In this document: positions 34,536 through 44,951 of the stretch, piece by piece | How the letters are laid out: each line of letters begins with the position of its first letter | How positions within the stretch are numbered: position 1 is the first letter of the stretch | DNA from: Zopfochytrium polystomum | Taxonomy: Eukaryota; Chytridiomycota; Chytridiomycetes; Chytridiales; Chytridiaceae | Length of the DNA stretch: 64,000 nucleotides | Reading direction: 5' to 3' | Assembly (NCBI GenBank): GCA_025765615.1 | Contig: JAIVFJ010000240.1 | Location: 26,745 to 90,744 of the forward strand | The notes under the pieces: model-generated | The model's database searches: none | What the model saw: the letters and a program-made list of their open reading frames with translations, nothing else | Told to the model about the DNA's origin: nothing | Translations under genes and position numbers: made by a program

Positions 34536-35313
34536 TCACGCTTGGACAGTCGGAGACCTCAATCTCATGAGGAGGTTGGTCGTGAACGCATCCTCCACGA
34601 GCAGGTGTCCGTGCATTTTCGCAAGGGAGCACCCAGTCACTTTGAAGCCGGTCAAATACTCTAGCATTTCTCTAATGACTAAAACCCCTCCCAAGTGAAA
34701 ATGACTGCGAAAGCGCCCGAAACCCTCATCGCGCACATGATGCTCGTTCAAGTCGGTGGATACATTTGAATTTCTCGGCTTTGATTAGAGTGCGCCACTG
34801 CGACGCAAATCTATCAAAATTTTTAGCAGACCGCAACGAAGAGCGAACTTACACAGCGAAGCAAAGCTTCGTTAATTGTGGAATTTGCAAAAAGTCGCTG
34901 GTAACAAGAAATCCCACAAAGTCACTGAAGATGGCTTGCTTTAGATGGAATTTCTCCCCGTCAATAAGTGCATTGCTTGCAAGGGATCGAGGCTGTTCGA
35001 GACACTCCTCTTGGAAACGACATTCGCAGTATCGGTAAAGGCACGCGATGCACACGACAAGAGAACTTTCGGACACCGGAGGATTGATTTCCACGAAACC
35101 CTGGGAAGACTCTGCGAATCTCCACTCAAACATGGCGCGGAAGAATCCGCAGACGTTGAGGATATACTTGTGCACGAAGACGATGCGGCGGTTGGGTCGA
35201 ATGGACAAGTACAATAGCCGTCAAAAACGATCGTGTCCTCGTGCAGTGCCCAGGAACTTGCGGAGCGATTGAGGCGTGGGGTTCTTCGCTGGCGGCAGCG
35301 GTGGAATCGACAT
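34536..35313 (-). pseudogene. BTB paralogue F, decayed
   Basis: From the ATG at 35313 the frame reads TPQSLRKFLGTARG, then meets a TGA near 35223. It resumes as LSIRPNRRIVFVHKYILNVC, RFAESSQGFVEINPPVSES and DFVGFLVTSDFLQIPQL. These match the BTB and linker blocks of paralogue E, but the FDDYRTCDV segment is destroyed by the stop and a frame change. After a GTAAGT..GATAG intron a degenerate counterpart of the WxxI exon (QWRTLIKAEKF) is visible. The remaining frame down to 34536 has only weak resemblance to the last exon. It is the most degraded member and lies just upstream of X3. Confidence 0.6.
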
Positions 35314-35376
35314 GGTCAACTGGAGCTCTGGTCGATGCGCAGATTCCTGCGTTCACTCTCCGGCTGCCTTACGCAT

Positions 35377-36297
35377 TTATGCAAAGCAAGCGAGCACGAT
35401 GGCGGACTTAAGCTTTGCAAATGCACCCCACTGGTTAACTTTCCAAAAGAGATAAAAGTCTGTTTGAATTTGAACAACAGCAACTACAAGTGCGAGAAAG
35501 GGAATGACCAATCGCACGTCCATCCCTCTACAAAGTTTGTTCCAAACAAGCCAAGCCCTCCTCCATCCAACCGCTGGCAGACCCACTCTACCGGCAATCC
35601 AAGCAAAACCCAGACGCATCCATCGGCCCGTCGTAACTAGGGTTTCGTTCACAAACGCAAAACAGTGGGTGTTTAGCCAACGAAGTGGGGGGAAACAGAC
35701 AAGCGGACAGCAGCACACAAACCAGACAACAAAGCAGACCGGACAAAACGGCTCTCCGCACACTTGGCACGCCCGCAAGCACTCTGCGCAGGTCGGGCGC
35801 TCGCAGGCGGTGCACGAGCCGACGGATGGCGCGGAGCGGGACAGCGAGGCGCAGTGGCGGCAGGCGGCGGACGGATCGTTTCGCGACGGTGTTTGCGGAG
35901 GTTGTGGGTGTTGGGATGCGGACGGGGGTCGGAGCCATGATAACAGGGAGCCAGTGAAGGAGGAGGATGATGACGATGAGGAGGAGGAGGACGCGCCCGC
36001 CCGCGGCTGCTTGAACGATGCAGGGGCGGGGCGATCGACGCTTGCCGGTGGGCTGAGACGGGCTACGCCGCCGGACATGATGCTCAGTGTTTTGGCTGTA
36101 TTAAGAAGAAAGACCGTGGGAGAAGAGGGGCGCGGGGATTGGGAAAGCGGAGATCTTCCATTCATCAGTGATGCAAAGCAGGGTAGTTGCCAAAATCGAG
36201 TCCCCGGACCGTAGACGGCGCTCCAGTCGACCTCGTCGTGGCGAGCGTACTTGAGCATCGAGCCCGAGCCACAGGAGCCGTCCGCCTTGCGCTTCAT
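35377..36297 (-). CDS. Cysteine-rich zinc-finger-like protein, function unknown
   Basis: A 306-residue frame starts MKRKADG at 36297. Features in order: VYGPGTRFWQ near residue 30, a Ser/Pro-rich disordered part with a polyserine run, then a dense Cys cluster at about residues 145-190. The pairs there are CRHC, CTAC, CAEC, CQVC and CPVC, consistent with two or more zinc sites. After CPVCFVV the translation becomes hydrophobic and Trp-rich. An intron (donor near 35730) may replace part of this, so the C-terminus is uncertain. A final hydrophobic segment (LVIPFLALVVAVVQ) could be a membrane span if that exon is real. The start is only 84 bases from the divergent Trm7 gene, so the two share a compact promoter. 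I do not recognise the family. Confidence 0.55.
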   Translation of the reverse strand: MKRKADGSCGSGSMLKYARHDEVDWSAVYGPGTRFWQLPCFASLMNGRSPLSQSPRPSSPTVFLLNTAKTLSIMSGGVARLSPPASVDRPAPASFKQPRAGASSSSSSSSSSSFTGSLLSWLRPPSASQHPQPPQTPSRNDPSAACRHCASLSRSAPSVGSCTACERPTCAECLRACQVCGEPFCPVCFVVWFVCCCPLVCFPPLRWLNTHCFAFVNETLVTTGRWMRLGFAWIAGRVGLPAVGWRRAWLVWNKLCRGMDVRLVIPFLALVVAVVQIQTDFYLFWKVNQWGAFAKLKSAIVLACFA

Positions 36298-36381
36298 TGC
36301 TTGTTGTTTGTCTGTCTGAAAGCTGCCTTGTCCGCTTGTTGCTTCTTGCCCTTGACAAGGTCACTCCCCACAGATCGCCCA
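36298..36381. promoter_or_regulatory. Compact bidirectional promoter, Cys-rich gene and Trm7
   Basis: Only 84 bases separate the two start codons of divergent genes. No TATA or CCAAT motif is apparent. The role is inferred from layout. Confidence 0.45.
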
Positions 36382-37401
36382 ATGGCTGCCACAACTCGGT
36401 CGAAACAGAAGCGCGACATCTTCTACCCGCCTCGCCAAAGAGGCCGGCTGGCGCGCACGCAGCGCATGGAAGCTGATCCACATCGGTGAGACTAACTTTC
36501 CCTCTCTTCCAAAACCACCCCCACGTTTGGTGGACCCCGTGGGGAAAACAACGACGTAAACCCTAACAAACTCACTTCCGCCCCGTTGAAAAACAGACGA
36601 AGAGTTTGACATATTCGAGGGCGTCGAGCGCTGCGTCGATCTGTGCGCGGCGCCGGGCAGCTGGAGCCAAGTGCTGCAGCGGCGGCTGGCGGCCAGCGCA
36701 ACGGCCTCGCCAAAGATCGTGGCGGTCGATCTGCAAGCGATGGTACGTAGCTACAATTTGTCTGCTTACTGAGAGTCTGAACCTCTTTTTTTTTTTTTCC
36801 CCGCAAGGCACCGATACCGGGTGTCGTCCAGATTCAAGGAGACATAACAAAGCAATCGACCGCCGCGGCCATTGTCAGCCACTTTGAGGGCCAGCTGGCG
36901 GACCTCGTCGTGTCGGACGGTGCGCCGGACGTGACGGGCCTGCACAGCATGGACGAGTACGTGCAGGCCCAGCTGATCATCGCGGTGAGCCCGGCAACTC
37001 TTCATTCCCACCCTCCGTATTTTCTTCTTTTCTTAAACCACCATAAAACACCGCGACAGGCGCTCAACATCACTGTCCACGTCCTCCGCCCCGGCGGCAC
37101 GTTCGTCGCCAAGATCTTCAAGGGCAAGGAGGTGGCGCTCATGTACGACCAGATGAAGCTGTTTTTCGACGCCGTCGCGACCGCCAAGCCGCGCAGCTCG
37201 CGCGGGACCAGCAACGAGGCGTTTATCGTGTGCAGGGGGTTCCGCCCGCGGACAGAGTACCGGCCGATGGGGGATGTCGGCGGCGAGAGCGGCGAGGGGC
37301 GGCGTGACCGTGTCGACGCGGCGAGTGGGGGTGTGGGTTGGATCGACGGGTTTTTGGCGCACGGAGACTTGACGGGGTGTGGGGCCGAGGCGGGGCGGTG
37401 A
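36382..37401 (+). CDS. TRM7: Trm7/FTSJ1-type tRNA 2'-O-ribose methyltransferase (one frame break in exon 1)
   Basis: Exons 36382-36485, 36597-36742, 36808-36984 and 37060-37401 give about 255 residues once one base is discounted. [15 protein letters not shown] is in one frame and [18 protein letters not shown] in another; dropping one C of the CCC at 36426-36428 joins them as in Trm7. The Rossmann core follows: [20 protein letters not shown] (SAM motif), [40 protein letters not shown] and [16 protein letters not shown]. The K-D-K-E tetrad of FtsJ-type enzymes is present (K of SAWKL, D of VSDGAP, K of FVAKIF, E of NEAF). Trm7 methylates C32 and N34 of the tRNA anticodon loop. The SSRxxSxEAF wording and length favour Trm7 over Spb1 or Mrm2. 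Confidence 0.87.
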
Positions 37402-38501
37402 ACGGTTCGGAGGGGCTAGGGGTATGGGGGTGTTGGGGCTGGGAGTCGAGTGGGGCAGATCTGTGCCAACCGGACGTTCGAAACACTCGTAACACTCGGC
37501 GACCGATAGATATACCCGACTAATATTATCCCGGTGAGGTCAAACACCAACGACCATCTTTACACCTAGCAACACAGCCGACGCTTTGAGCAATTGCAAC
37601 CTTTACTTCCAGTGGTAGGAAATGGATTGTCATTTGGAGTGCGAGGATATCTTATCTCGCGCGGAACTGCAAACAAAAAACTTTTTCGAAAAATAAAATA
37701 CATGGACAGGATGGCGTAATGTTTGTCATGAAGGGGAAATCCACCAGGTTGGGGCGGGCGTACAAAAGAAAGTCTTGCAAGTTGGAGCAAAGACAAGGAA
37801 GGTAAAAAGGACACTAACAAGCGTCGTGAGGATACATAGCTCAAATCGAAAATAGCGGTAAGTTTGTGCGCTTACGAGGGGGGTCCAACAAAGAGAAGGA
37901 CGTGGGGCAAAGAGATGAAGCAGGCAGCAGTGGAAGGAGATCGTCAGGGGAGTGGCACTGTCGGAGAAAACGAAACACAGGCGTTGAGTGGTGTATGGGG
38001 ATTGGGTTCATCTTGACCGCAAGGGCGAAATGGATGGGAAGCCGACACACCGCCTCATCCCCAGAAGGAAAAAAGAAAGGAACAGAAAATGAAGACCCAA
38101 CACAACGACGAAGAGGCGACGTGGGCGTAACCGTAGTACCGGTCCGAGTGTGGAATAGGTGGGAAGAAGGCGGAAAGCAAACAAACAAGGAAGTGTGGCC
38201 CCCCCTTTTTTTTTCGTAACGAGCGGTGTAGGATGCGAGGGTCGCCGCGTCAGCCAGTGACGAAGGAAAAGAGAGGATGTAGACTGCAACTTGCAACTGC
38301 AGCTACAACAACGGCAACAACAAGAACAAACGACAAACGAAAACAATAGCAACAGCAGCAACAGCGGCAACAGGGAAGGCGTGTGCGTGTGTGTGTGCGT
38401 GTGTGTGTGAGTGAGATATCAGTCAGATGTAAAGAAGGCCGACAGTGTAAATAATAAAAAGAAAAAAGGAGGATCGAGAGGAAACAGCAATCGCAAGCTC
38501 A
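37402..38501. other. Intergenic region between Trm7 and the GATA factor
   Basis: Both flanking genes end here, so it holds two 3' UTRs. A GT-rich microsatellite (38379-38414) lies about 90 bases past the GATA stop. Short frames such as 37841-38296 (-) look compositional. Confidence 0.45.
38379..38414. repeat. GT-rich microsatellite
   Basis: Alternating GT units with occasional GC/GA substitutions, seen directly, in the presumed 3' UTR of the GATA gene. Confidence 0.85.
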
Positions 38502-41500
38502 TCAGAAGGGCTCCCTCCCCTTCGCATCCCTCCCCATGCCGGCCCCACTCCCACCACCACCACCACCACCACCACCACCACCGCCGCCCCCACCACCCAA
38601 CACCGCCCCGCTCTCCACCCCAAGCAGCCGATGAATCGCATCCAGCACCGCCTGCCGGTCCTGGTGCATTCCCCCGGCCTTCCCACCGCCTCCGCCACCT
38701 CCACCCTGCGCCGCAATATAGTCCTGCACCAGGGCGTCCATGACATGCGCCGGCGGCGGCATCGGCGGCGCCAGCGCCGGATTGCTGCTGCTGCTGCCGC
38801 CGCCACTGCGGTAGTGCGGCGAAGGTGCCCGGTCGCCGGCGTCAAAGAGCAGCCGCGGGGACGGCTGCGTCGACGCGGCACCGTTGCCGCCGCCGCCGCC
38901 GCCACCAGCGAGCGAGTGCGCGGAGGTGGACGCGAGCGAGGCGGACGGCGACGGCGTGATGGGCGGCAGCGGCGGCGGCAGAACGTCGGTGGGTGCCGCG
39001 TTGTCGCCGCGGCGCGCGCGCTTTGCGTTGCGCGGCGCGGACGGCGCTGTAGCGGCGCCGAGCGGTTGCGACGGCGGGAGCTGGTGCGGGTTGTGGTGGT
39101 GGAACTGGTGATGGCCGTGGTTCGCAAACAGGTGCTGCGCGTCAGGGTGAGAGAAAAAGTGCACTGGGGACGCGGTGTTGCTGCGCGACGGGTCCGCGTC
39201 GGCAAAGAGGTCCTGCGGCTGGAACGGCGCCGGGGCGCCCGCCGACGACGACGCGGAGCCGAACGGCGAGGGCAGCGGCGGCGGCGCGGCGGCGGACGAG
39301 AACTCGTGAAAGTGCCTGCTCAGCAGCGGGAACGACGCGGTTCGCGGGATGGAGATCGGGCGGGACGGGGACGCCGCCGCCGCCACCGACACCGACGCGG
39401 GGCCGGGGCTCTGCGGCGAGTCGAAGAACGACTGCGGCGAAAACGCCTGGTACGGCTGAATCGGATACAGCGCGGGCGGCATCGATCCGAACGGCTGCCC
39501 CGCCGCGGCAGCCACCGCCGCGGCGTTGTTACGCTGGTTGGAGTACGCCTGGGCGGCGACGCTCAGCGACGACGCCCGCGCGCGGTTCAAGCTCGCGCGG
39601 GTCGGGATGCTGCCGCTGCTACTGCTTTCTGAAAAGAACGGCGGCGGCGGCGGCGGCTGCGGCAGCGGCGGTGGAGTCTGCGACTGCTGCTGTTGCTGCT
39701 GGTGCTGGTGCTGGTGCTGCTGGATGCCACCGACGGGCGAGCTCTGCAGCGAGTCCTGACGCAGCGGCGACGGATGCGAGACAAAGTGGGAGTTTGACAT
39801 TCCCAGAAACGCCGAGTGGTGCTGGAATGCGCCGCCCGCCGTCGGATCCTGGGGCGACGACTGAGACGGCGGTGTCGATGACGACGACGACGACGACAAC
39901 GGCGGCGCCACGAGGGACGGCAGCGCCGGGTGGAACGGGCCCGGCATGGGTGGCGGCGGTGCGTGGTGCTGTGCCGTCAGAATCGATGACGTTGGGAACG
40001 GGAGGATCGGCTGCGGCGACACCATCGCCTGCATTGGAGCAGCAGCGTTCGTGGCGGACGCATGTGGAGGCGGGATCGCGGCCGCCGTCGCATTATCCAT
40101 GCTGGTTGGCCCCGTGGGTGCTGGCGTGACGTGGGCAGACTTTGTCGCCGCCCCACCAGAGCTCGAGCCCGCAGTTCCGTCCCTTGGTTGCGGTACGGCC
40201 GTCGCCAACGAAGCAGTGCCCTCCAGCGAGGAGGGCTGCAAGGGCTTCAACGGTTTAGGAACGGGCGCGATGGGTGGGACGCCGCCGGCCTTGCGCGATC
40301 TGGACGACGACCCCCCCGCACCAGCGCCGTCCTTCTTAGAGCCCCGGTTGCGTTTCCGAATGACCTCGGACTTCATGCTGATGGGCCTGTCGACGCCGTG
40401 CAGCTTGAAGAAGAGACCGCAAGCGTTGCACAGCGGCTCGCCGTTGTTGTTCCGCCTCCACAGCGGCGTGTTTGAAGTCCCGCAGTTGAGGCATACCACG
40501 GATTCTGCGGGCATCCCAAACACGGTCGCGCCCGGTGGGTACGCCTGCGACGACGAAGCAGTGCTGGTAGCGGTTTGGTTCGATTTCTGCTGCTGTTGCT
40601 GCTGCGGTTGCGGCTGCAGCGTTTGGTTTCCTCCTCCTCCTCCCTTTGAGCTTGTCCCGCCGCCACCAGAGGCGGCCGCGATGGAACGACCAGCGTGATG
40701 GGAGGAGGAGGAGGAGGAGGAGGAGCCTTCGGAGAGCGACCCAGGCCCACCAAGGGTGCGATTGTCTCGGCTGTTGATAGTCTTTGCTTTGCTGACGTTG
40801 TCGCTGGCGGTCTTGTTGCCGCGCGAGATTTCGACGGCGGGCAAGTCTGACGGCGGGGACGGGGGCGGGCGCCCGAAGGAGGGCATCGGGTTCGGATGTA
40901 TCGCGTTGGGGTCGACGGTGTTGTCGGCGGTTCCACCAAAGTGCGGGACGCCGCGGACGACTTGGGAGGCGGTGGGAAAGGGAGGCATGAGCGACAGGGG
41001 CAGCCCCGACGAGCTCCACGTCGCGAACGACAGCTCCGAGGCCTGCATTTGGCCTGCGGTAGACTCCACTCCAGGCATGTTCTGCATCATCCAGCTGTCG
41101 TTCATTTCAATGTCCAGGAGCGACAGCGACATTTCGAGGTTCTGCTGTTGCTGTTGCTGCCGCTGCTGTTCCTGCCGACTCAGATCGCCGCTGCTCTGCC
41201 GCCCACCAAAGTCCAGCGTCATTTCCGAATCCATCGAACCACTGCTGGCGCCGACGCCGACGGGGTGTGGCTGGGCAGGTGCAGTCGCAGCGGGGCCCGT
41301 TGGTGTGGTCGACGTAGGCCTCTCTTCGCCGGACGCACCAGCGTCCGCCAAACCCTCCCGCATCAGGACGTCTGCCGCGCTACCATTCATCGCAGCGGTT
41401 CGCTCCGTCGGCGTCGCGGACGACGCTCGCTCCGAAGCGTCCGCCTCCATCGCCCCCGCACCATCAGGCGAGTGCTCGACTGCCGCCGCAGCTGTGGCAG

Positions 41501-42608
41501 CGGCAGCGGCGGCGGCCGCATCCCTCGCCGCCCTCTCCCTTGACAGCTTCATATGCAGAAACCGCCACGAGAGGTTCTCAAGCCTCGCGCCGTTCGGTAT
41601 CGCGTCGCGCGCCTTTGTGCACAGCCGCCATATGTTTTGCGAGTCTTGCGCGGACTTTGCAGAGAGGAACAGCGACGGCAGGAGGCTGGCGATGGTCGGG
41701 TCGGACTGCACGGTCGCGGCCGAGAGGCGAGGGGGAGGTGGAGGCGGCGGGTCGCTGCTGGCGTTTGTGAGGACGCTGTTGCGGCTGATGGTGGTGGCGT
41801 CGTTGTGGCTGCTAAGGCTGGTCGAGCTGTTTTCGGGAGCTGGGCCAAGAGCGCCCGACTGCAACGAGAAGCCGCCGCCGGTGCTCGCCGTCGACGACGA
41901 CGACGACCAGGCCTCGTCGGCGCGCGACATGAACGGCGAGTCGGCGGTGCGAGAGGAGGAAGAAGAAGGGGAGTCTGCCGCGACGGTCGCGGACGACGCG
42001 GTTGATGCTGCGGGGGAGGCCGGGCGCGAGACGACGACGGATGAGGCGAGCGAGAGGGGAAAGAAGGAGCCTAGGTGCGGAAGGGGTTGAGGTGGGCGGT
42101 TCTGGGCGGCGGCGGCGCTCGTCTGCTGGTTGACGTTAATGTTGTTGGGACGCTGCTGGTGTGCGACGGAGGCGCCCCCGAAGTGCGGTTTGTCTCGCTC
42201 CTGTTGCTGCAGCTGCTCGTGCTGCAGCTGGTTGTGGTGCTGCTGGGCTTCGACGGTGGCGCCGCTGCGGCGCCCAGGACCTCGAAGGTTTGCTTCGAAA
42301 AGCGCCGAGGCTACTCGTGCCGTAGGTCGGTGCGGCTGATCGGTCTCGGCTGCGAACACTCGCTGCAGAAACTGGGCGGGGATGCCGTTGTGCTGGAGGG
42401 TGTTTGTACTGCTGCTGGTGATGCTGCTGCTGCTGCTGCTGCTGCTGGGGGGAGTGGTGGGGGTGGTGGTGGCAGTGGAAGTGATTGCAGGAGTGGCTGA
42501 TGTGGCAGCAGAGACGGAAGAGGCAAGGCTTATTGCGGCTGATTCGCGGGGGAATTTGTGGGTAGCGAACGCGTGCTGATGGCTGCTGCCGAAACGGTTT
42601 CCGGACAT
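38502..42608 (-). CDS. AreA/Gln3-like GATA transcription factor
   Basis: One long exon gives 1,368 residues from the ATG at 42608. The frame is open to 42992, but the extra part is (RE)n from a CT repeat and is more likely 5' UTR. Near residues 323-355 lies [20 protein letters not shown] followed by [10 protein letters not shown], matching the conserved N-terminal region of fungal AreA-type factors. Near residues 706-735 is one GATA finger of C-x2-C-x17-C-x2-C type ([23 protein letters not shown]) followed by a basic [10 protein letters not shown] tail. The rest is Gln, Ser, Pro and Gly homopolymers, and the protein ends in a run of about 16 Gly. AreA-type factors switch on nitrogen-scavenging genes by binding GATA sites. 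The pairing of both domains supports that class; the exact regulon is unknown. Confidence 0.9.
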   Translation of the reverse strand: MSGNRFGSSHQHAFATHKFPRESAAISLASSVSAATSATPAITSTATTTPTTPPSSSSSSSSITSSSTNTLQHNGIPAQFLQRVFAAETDQPHRPTARVASALFEANLRGPGRRSGATVEAQQHHNQLQHEQLQQQERDKPHFGGASVAHQQRPNNINVNQQTSAAAAQNRPPQPLPHLGSFFPLSLASSVVVSRPASPAASTASSATVAADSPSSSSSRTADSPFMSRADEAWSSSSSTASTGGGFSLQSGALGPAPENSSTSLSSHNDATTISRNSVLTNASSDPPPPPPPRLSAATVQSDPTIASLLPSLFLSAKSAQDSQNIWRLCTKARDAIPNGARLENLSWRFLHMKLSRERAARDAAAAAAAATAAAAVEHSPDGAGAMEADASERASSATPTERTAAMNGSAADVLMREGLADAGASGEERPTSTTPTGPAATAPAQPHPVGVGASSGSMDSEMTLDFGGRQSSGDLSRQEQQRQQQQQQNLEMSLSLLDIEMNDSWMMQNMPGVESTAGQMQASELSFATWSSSGLPLSLMPPFPTASQVVRGVPHFGGTADNTVDPNAIHPNPMPSFGRPPPSPPSDLPAVEISRGNKTASDNVSKAKTINSRDNRTLGGPGSLSEGSSSSSSSSHHAGRSIAAASGGGGTSSKGGGGGNQTLQPQPQQQQQQKSNQTATSTASSSQAYPPGATVFGMPAESVVCLNCGTSNTPLWRRNNNGEPLCNACGLFFKLHGVDRPISMKSEVIRKRNRGSKKDGAGAGGSSSRSRKAGGVPPIAPVPKPLKPLQPSSLEGTASLATAVPQPRDGTAGSSSGGAATKSAHVTPAPTGPTSMDNATAAAIPPPHASATNAAAPMQAMVSPQPILPFPTSSILTAQHHAPPPPMPGPFHPALPSLVAPPLSSSSSSSTPPSQSSPQDPTAGGAFQHHSAFLGMSNSHFVSHPSPLRQDSLQSSPVGGIQQHQHQHQQQQQQSQTPPPLPQPPPPPPFFSESSSSGSIPTRASLNRARASSLSVAAQAYSNQRNNAAAVAAAAGQPFGSMPPALYPIQPYQAFSPQSFFDSPQSPGPASVSVAAAASPSRPISIPRTASFPLLSRHFHEFSSAAAPPPLPSPFGSASSSAGAPAPFQPQDLFADADPSRSNTASPVHFFSHPDAQHLFANHGHHQFHHHNPHQLPPSQPLGAATAPSAPRNAKRARRGDNAAPTDVLPPPLPPITPSPSASLASTSAHSLAGGGGGGGNGAASTQPSPRLLFDAGDRAPSPHYRSGGGSSSSNPALAPPMPPPAHVMDALVQDYIAAQGGGGGGGGKAGGMHQDRQAVLDAIHRLLGVESGAVLGGGGGGGGGGGGGGGGSGAGMGRDAKGREPF
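38546..38594. repeat. CCACCAC-type trinucleotide repeat coding polyglycine
   Basis: Tandem CCA/CCG/CCC triplets read on the minus strand as a Gly run near the C-terminus of the GATA factor. Seen directly. Confidence 0.85.
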
Positions 42609-42880
42609 CAGCCCTGTCGCTGTCGCTGTTGGTCTACGCGCTCGTGGAAGGTAACTGTGCGTGTACGATGTAGGTTGGCCGACCTCAGTTTGAAGCGAGT
42701 ACGCCGGAGAGCGGTGTTGCAGTTTGCAGTTGCAATCAGCAGCAGCGAAGTATATTGGCTGTTGAGTGGTCAGGTAATTTGGCAGGTGGGGGTGGAAGAG
42801 AAGGAGTGTGGGCGATCGCGCGGGCTTTGTGAGCGAAACGAAGAGAGAGAGAGAGAGAGAGCAAGAGATAGAGACTTCTT

Positions 42881-42936
<56 letters not shown>

Positions 42937-43812
42937 ACTCGCTCTTCTCTCTGTCTCTTCTCTCTAGACAAAAACCCCTCTTTCTGCGCCATCGGCCCGG
43001 TCCCTCCCTCTCTCTGTCCCCTGCGTCTTCACCCTCTACTCTAGCTCGCTCCCACTCTCTCTCGCACTCTCCTCGGTCACTGTCGGCTGTGTCAGTCCGT
43101 CCGTCTGTCTCTCTCTCGTAGTAGTAGTAGTAGCGAGATCGCCTGCTCTGCTGCACACTGCTGCACTCATTGCAGTAATTGCACACTTATTGTCCAAACT
43201 GCAGACACATTCGTCCAATCCATGTGAAGCCGAGCTTTTTTGCACCTTTCTTCTGTGAAACTGCATCCCGCCGCTCTGTCTGTCTCCCTGTCTCTCTCTC
43301 TCTCTGAATTTCCTGAAATTTTACGAGGAAAAAAGAGGGAAGGAAAGAAAGGAAAAGGACCCTTATCGGCGGTGTCTCATTGGCCGAGATAGCGCTGGGC
43401 CACTCGTGGCCACTCGTTATCTACGAGCCAGTTTTCTTCTCAACCACTGCGAGACAGGCACCGCCCATTGAAAGATAACGGAGGAAGCAACTGGCGGGAG
43501 GGGGGATTGATTATGTGAGGGGATAAATGCGGGGGCGCCGCCATGCCATTGCTCGAGATTTCATCCGCCCCCCCGCCTTTGTGAAACAGACCCGACCCAA
43601 CAGACGGGTGCCACCCCGCATTCATTCGACCCCGTCTACTTTCCTTCTTCAGCCAAGCACTGCCTCGAATGTTTATTATGTTTTATTCTCTCTCTGCGCG
43701 CCCATTCCCCCCCCTTTCTTTCTTCTCAGGCTTGCCGCCCTTTGCGTTTCGCCAGGCTCCAAATACCTAGTCCGTGCGGCGCATTGTCTTCTGCCTTGCT
43801 GGGAGGGCGGCG
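42609..43812. other. Intergenic region upstream of the GATA factor, CT/GA-rich
   Basis: It contains a GA run (42844-42862), a long CT run (42882-42933) and further CT-rich blocks to about 43310. This is the promoter and 5' leader of the GATA gene. ATTGG near 43379 is a possible CCAAT box. Confidence 0.5.
42882..42933. repeat. CT dinucleotide microsatellite
   Basis: About 26 CT units, seen directly. On the minus strand it lies in the 5' leader of the GATA gene and is open in its reading frame. Confidence 0.92.
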
Positions 43813-44517
43813 ATGGGGAATACAGAGAAAGTCCAAATGATCAAAATCGTATCATTCATTTGTGGCGCAGTCAAGCGCGTCATGCTTCCGTCCCCCGTCG
43901 CCGCCGCACTCAGCGCCTACCTCGCTCCGCGCGACAGGATTCGCCTCGCAACGCTCTTTCGTCTTCCCCTTGTCCAAGCCGCCACCCTCCGGTCGCTGTA
44001 CGCGCACGAATTCGACCGCGCCAGCGAGCTCGGCGACGTCGCGCTGCTCGACTTCCTCGACCGGCACTGCGCGGAGCACGGCCTCCCGCACCGTGTGACG
44101 GCGAGGGCGATCGACGCCGCCAGCTGGCGCGGCTTGCTCGACGTTTTGAGGTGGTGGGCGGCATGGCAGGATCGCGGCGGCGGCGGCGCCGGAGTGCGGA
44201 GGACTCTGCAGTACTCAGCCCGGGCGAGTCTGGGAACGGCCACACGACGGTCCTTCAGTGGTAGAAAGACAGTGGGTTGTGCCTAAAGTACTCTGAAAAT
44301 GCGATCCACTATGCGTGCCAGAACGGGCGGCTTCGATCGTTGGAGTGGTGGACAGACAGCGGACTTGAAATCCGACGTAGCAAAGGAGCAGCGGAGGAAG
44401 CGATGGGGCGTGGAACCCTGAAGTGCTCGAGTGGTGGTTTAGGTCCGAGGTCGCACAAAGGTACCACTGCCAATGGGCGACCAAGATCACTTCGTCGTCT
44501 TCTTTCTTGAAACGATG
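43813..44517 (+). pseudogene. Ankyrin-like repeat protein of the chytrid 'VLEWW' type, frameshifted
   Basis: MGNTEKVQ at 43813 leads to LPSPVAAALSAYLAPRDRIR, FDRASELGDVALLDFLDRHC and AIDAASWRGLLDVLRWW, a degenerate ankyrin-like array. Its continuation is split over frames: SGNGHTTVLQW then a TAG and KDSGLCLKYSENAIHYACQN (about 44226-44320), GRLRSLEWWTDSGLEI (to about 44370), and after another shift NPEVLEWWFRSEVAQRY (about 44412-44462). The repeated VLEWW..SGL pattern is abundant in chytrid genomes. With at least two frame changes and a stop, it is most likely a pseudogene. The first about 135 residues could still be translated. Confidence 0.65.
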
Positions 44518-44951
44518 AATAAATAAGCGTCAAAGCTTCTCCCATTTTATTTTCTTCGCTACAGGCAGCATCGCTTCCAGTTTGATGACCGAACCAGATT
44601 CGCGACTCTGACACTAGCCCTGTCGCCGCTCCAACCAACCCTGGCGTAGCAAGTGTGATCCCATGGCCGATGCGAAGTCCTGGAAACGTGCCATACTGTC
44701 CCTGGCAATCCCGCCCTGGCCCCCTTTCCCTCTTCAACGCTTAAGAACGCTTGGTCGCTTCTGCTTCTTTTGAGCACTCTCATCTACCCTCTCTCTTTCT
44801 TCTTATGTTACTGTCTCCAGTGAACCTGCGACTGCGCAGCGCGTTTCATGATCGAAAGAACGGGTGGGTCGGAACTGGGCCCTGCTTCGACGTTCGGACA
44901 CACTTGTCAGACAATTTCCGGATCAATCCGCACAACAAGAAATTGCGAGTT
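44518..44951. other. Intergenic region upstream of CDC45
   Basis: No gene is recognised. A frame is open into CDC45 from 44751, but similarity to Cdc45 begins only at 44952. It probably carries the promoter and 5' UTR. Confidence 0.4.

Noticed and set aside
37841..38296. Minus-strand frame of 151 codons between Trm7 and the GATA gene
   Set aside because: The composition is low-complexity and it lies where two 3' UTRs converge.
40756..42090. Plus-strand frame of 444 codons across the GATA gene
   Set aside because: It is the antisense shadow of Ser/Ala/Thr-rich coding DNA. The GATA finger and AreA block are on the minus strand.
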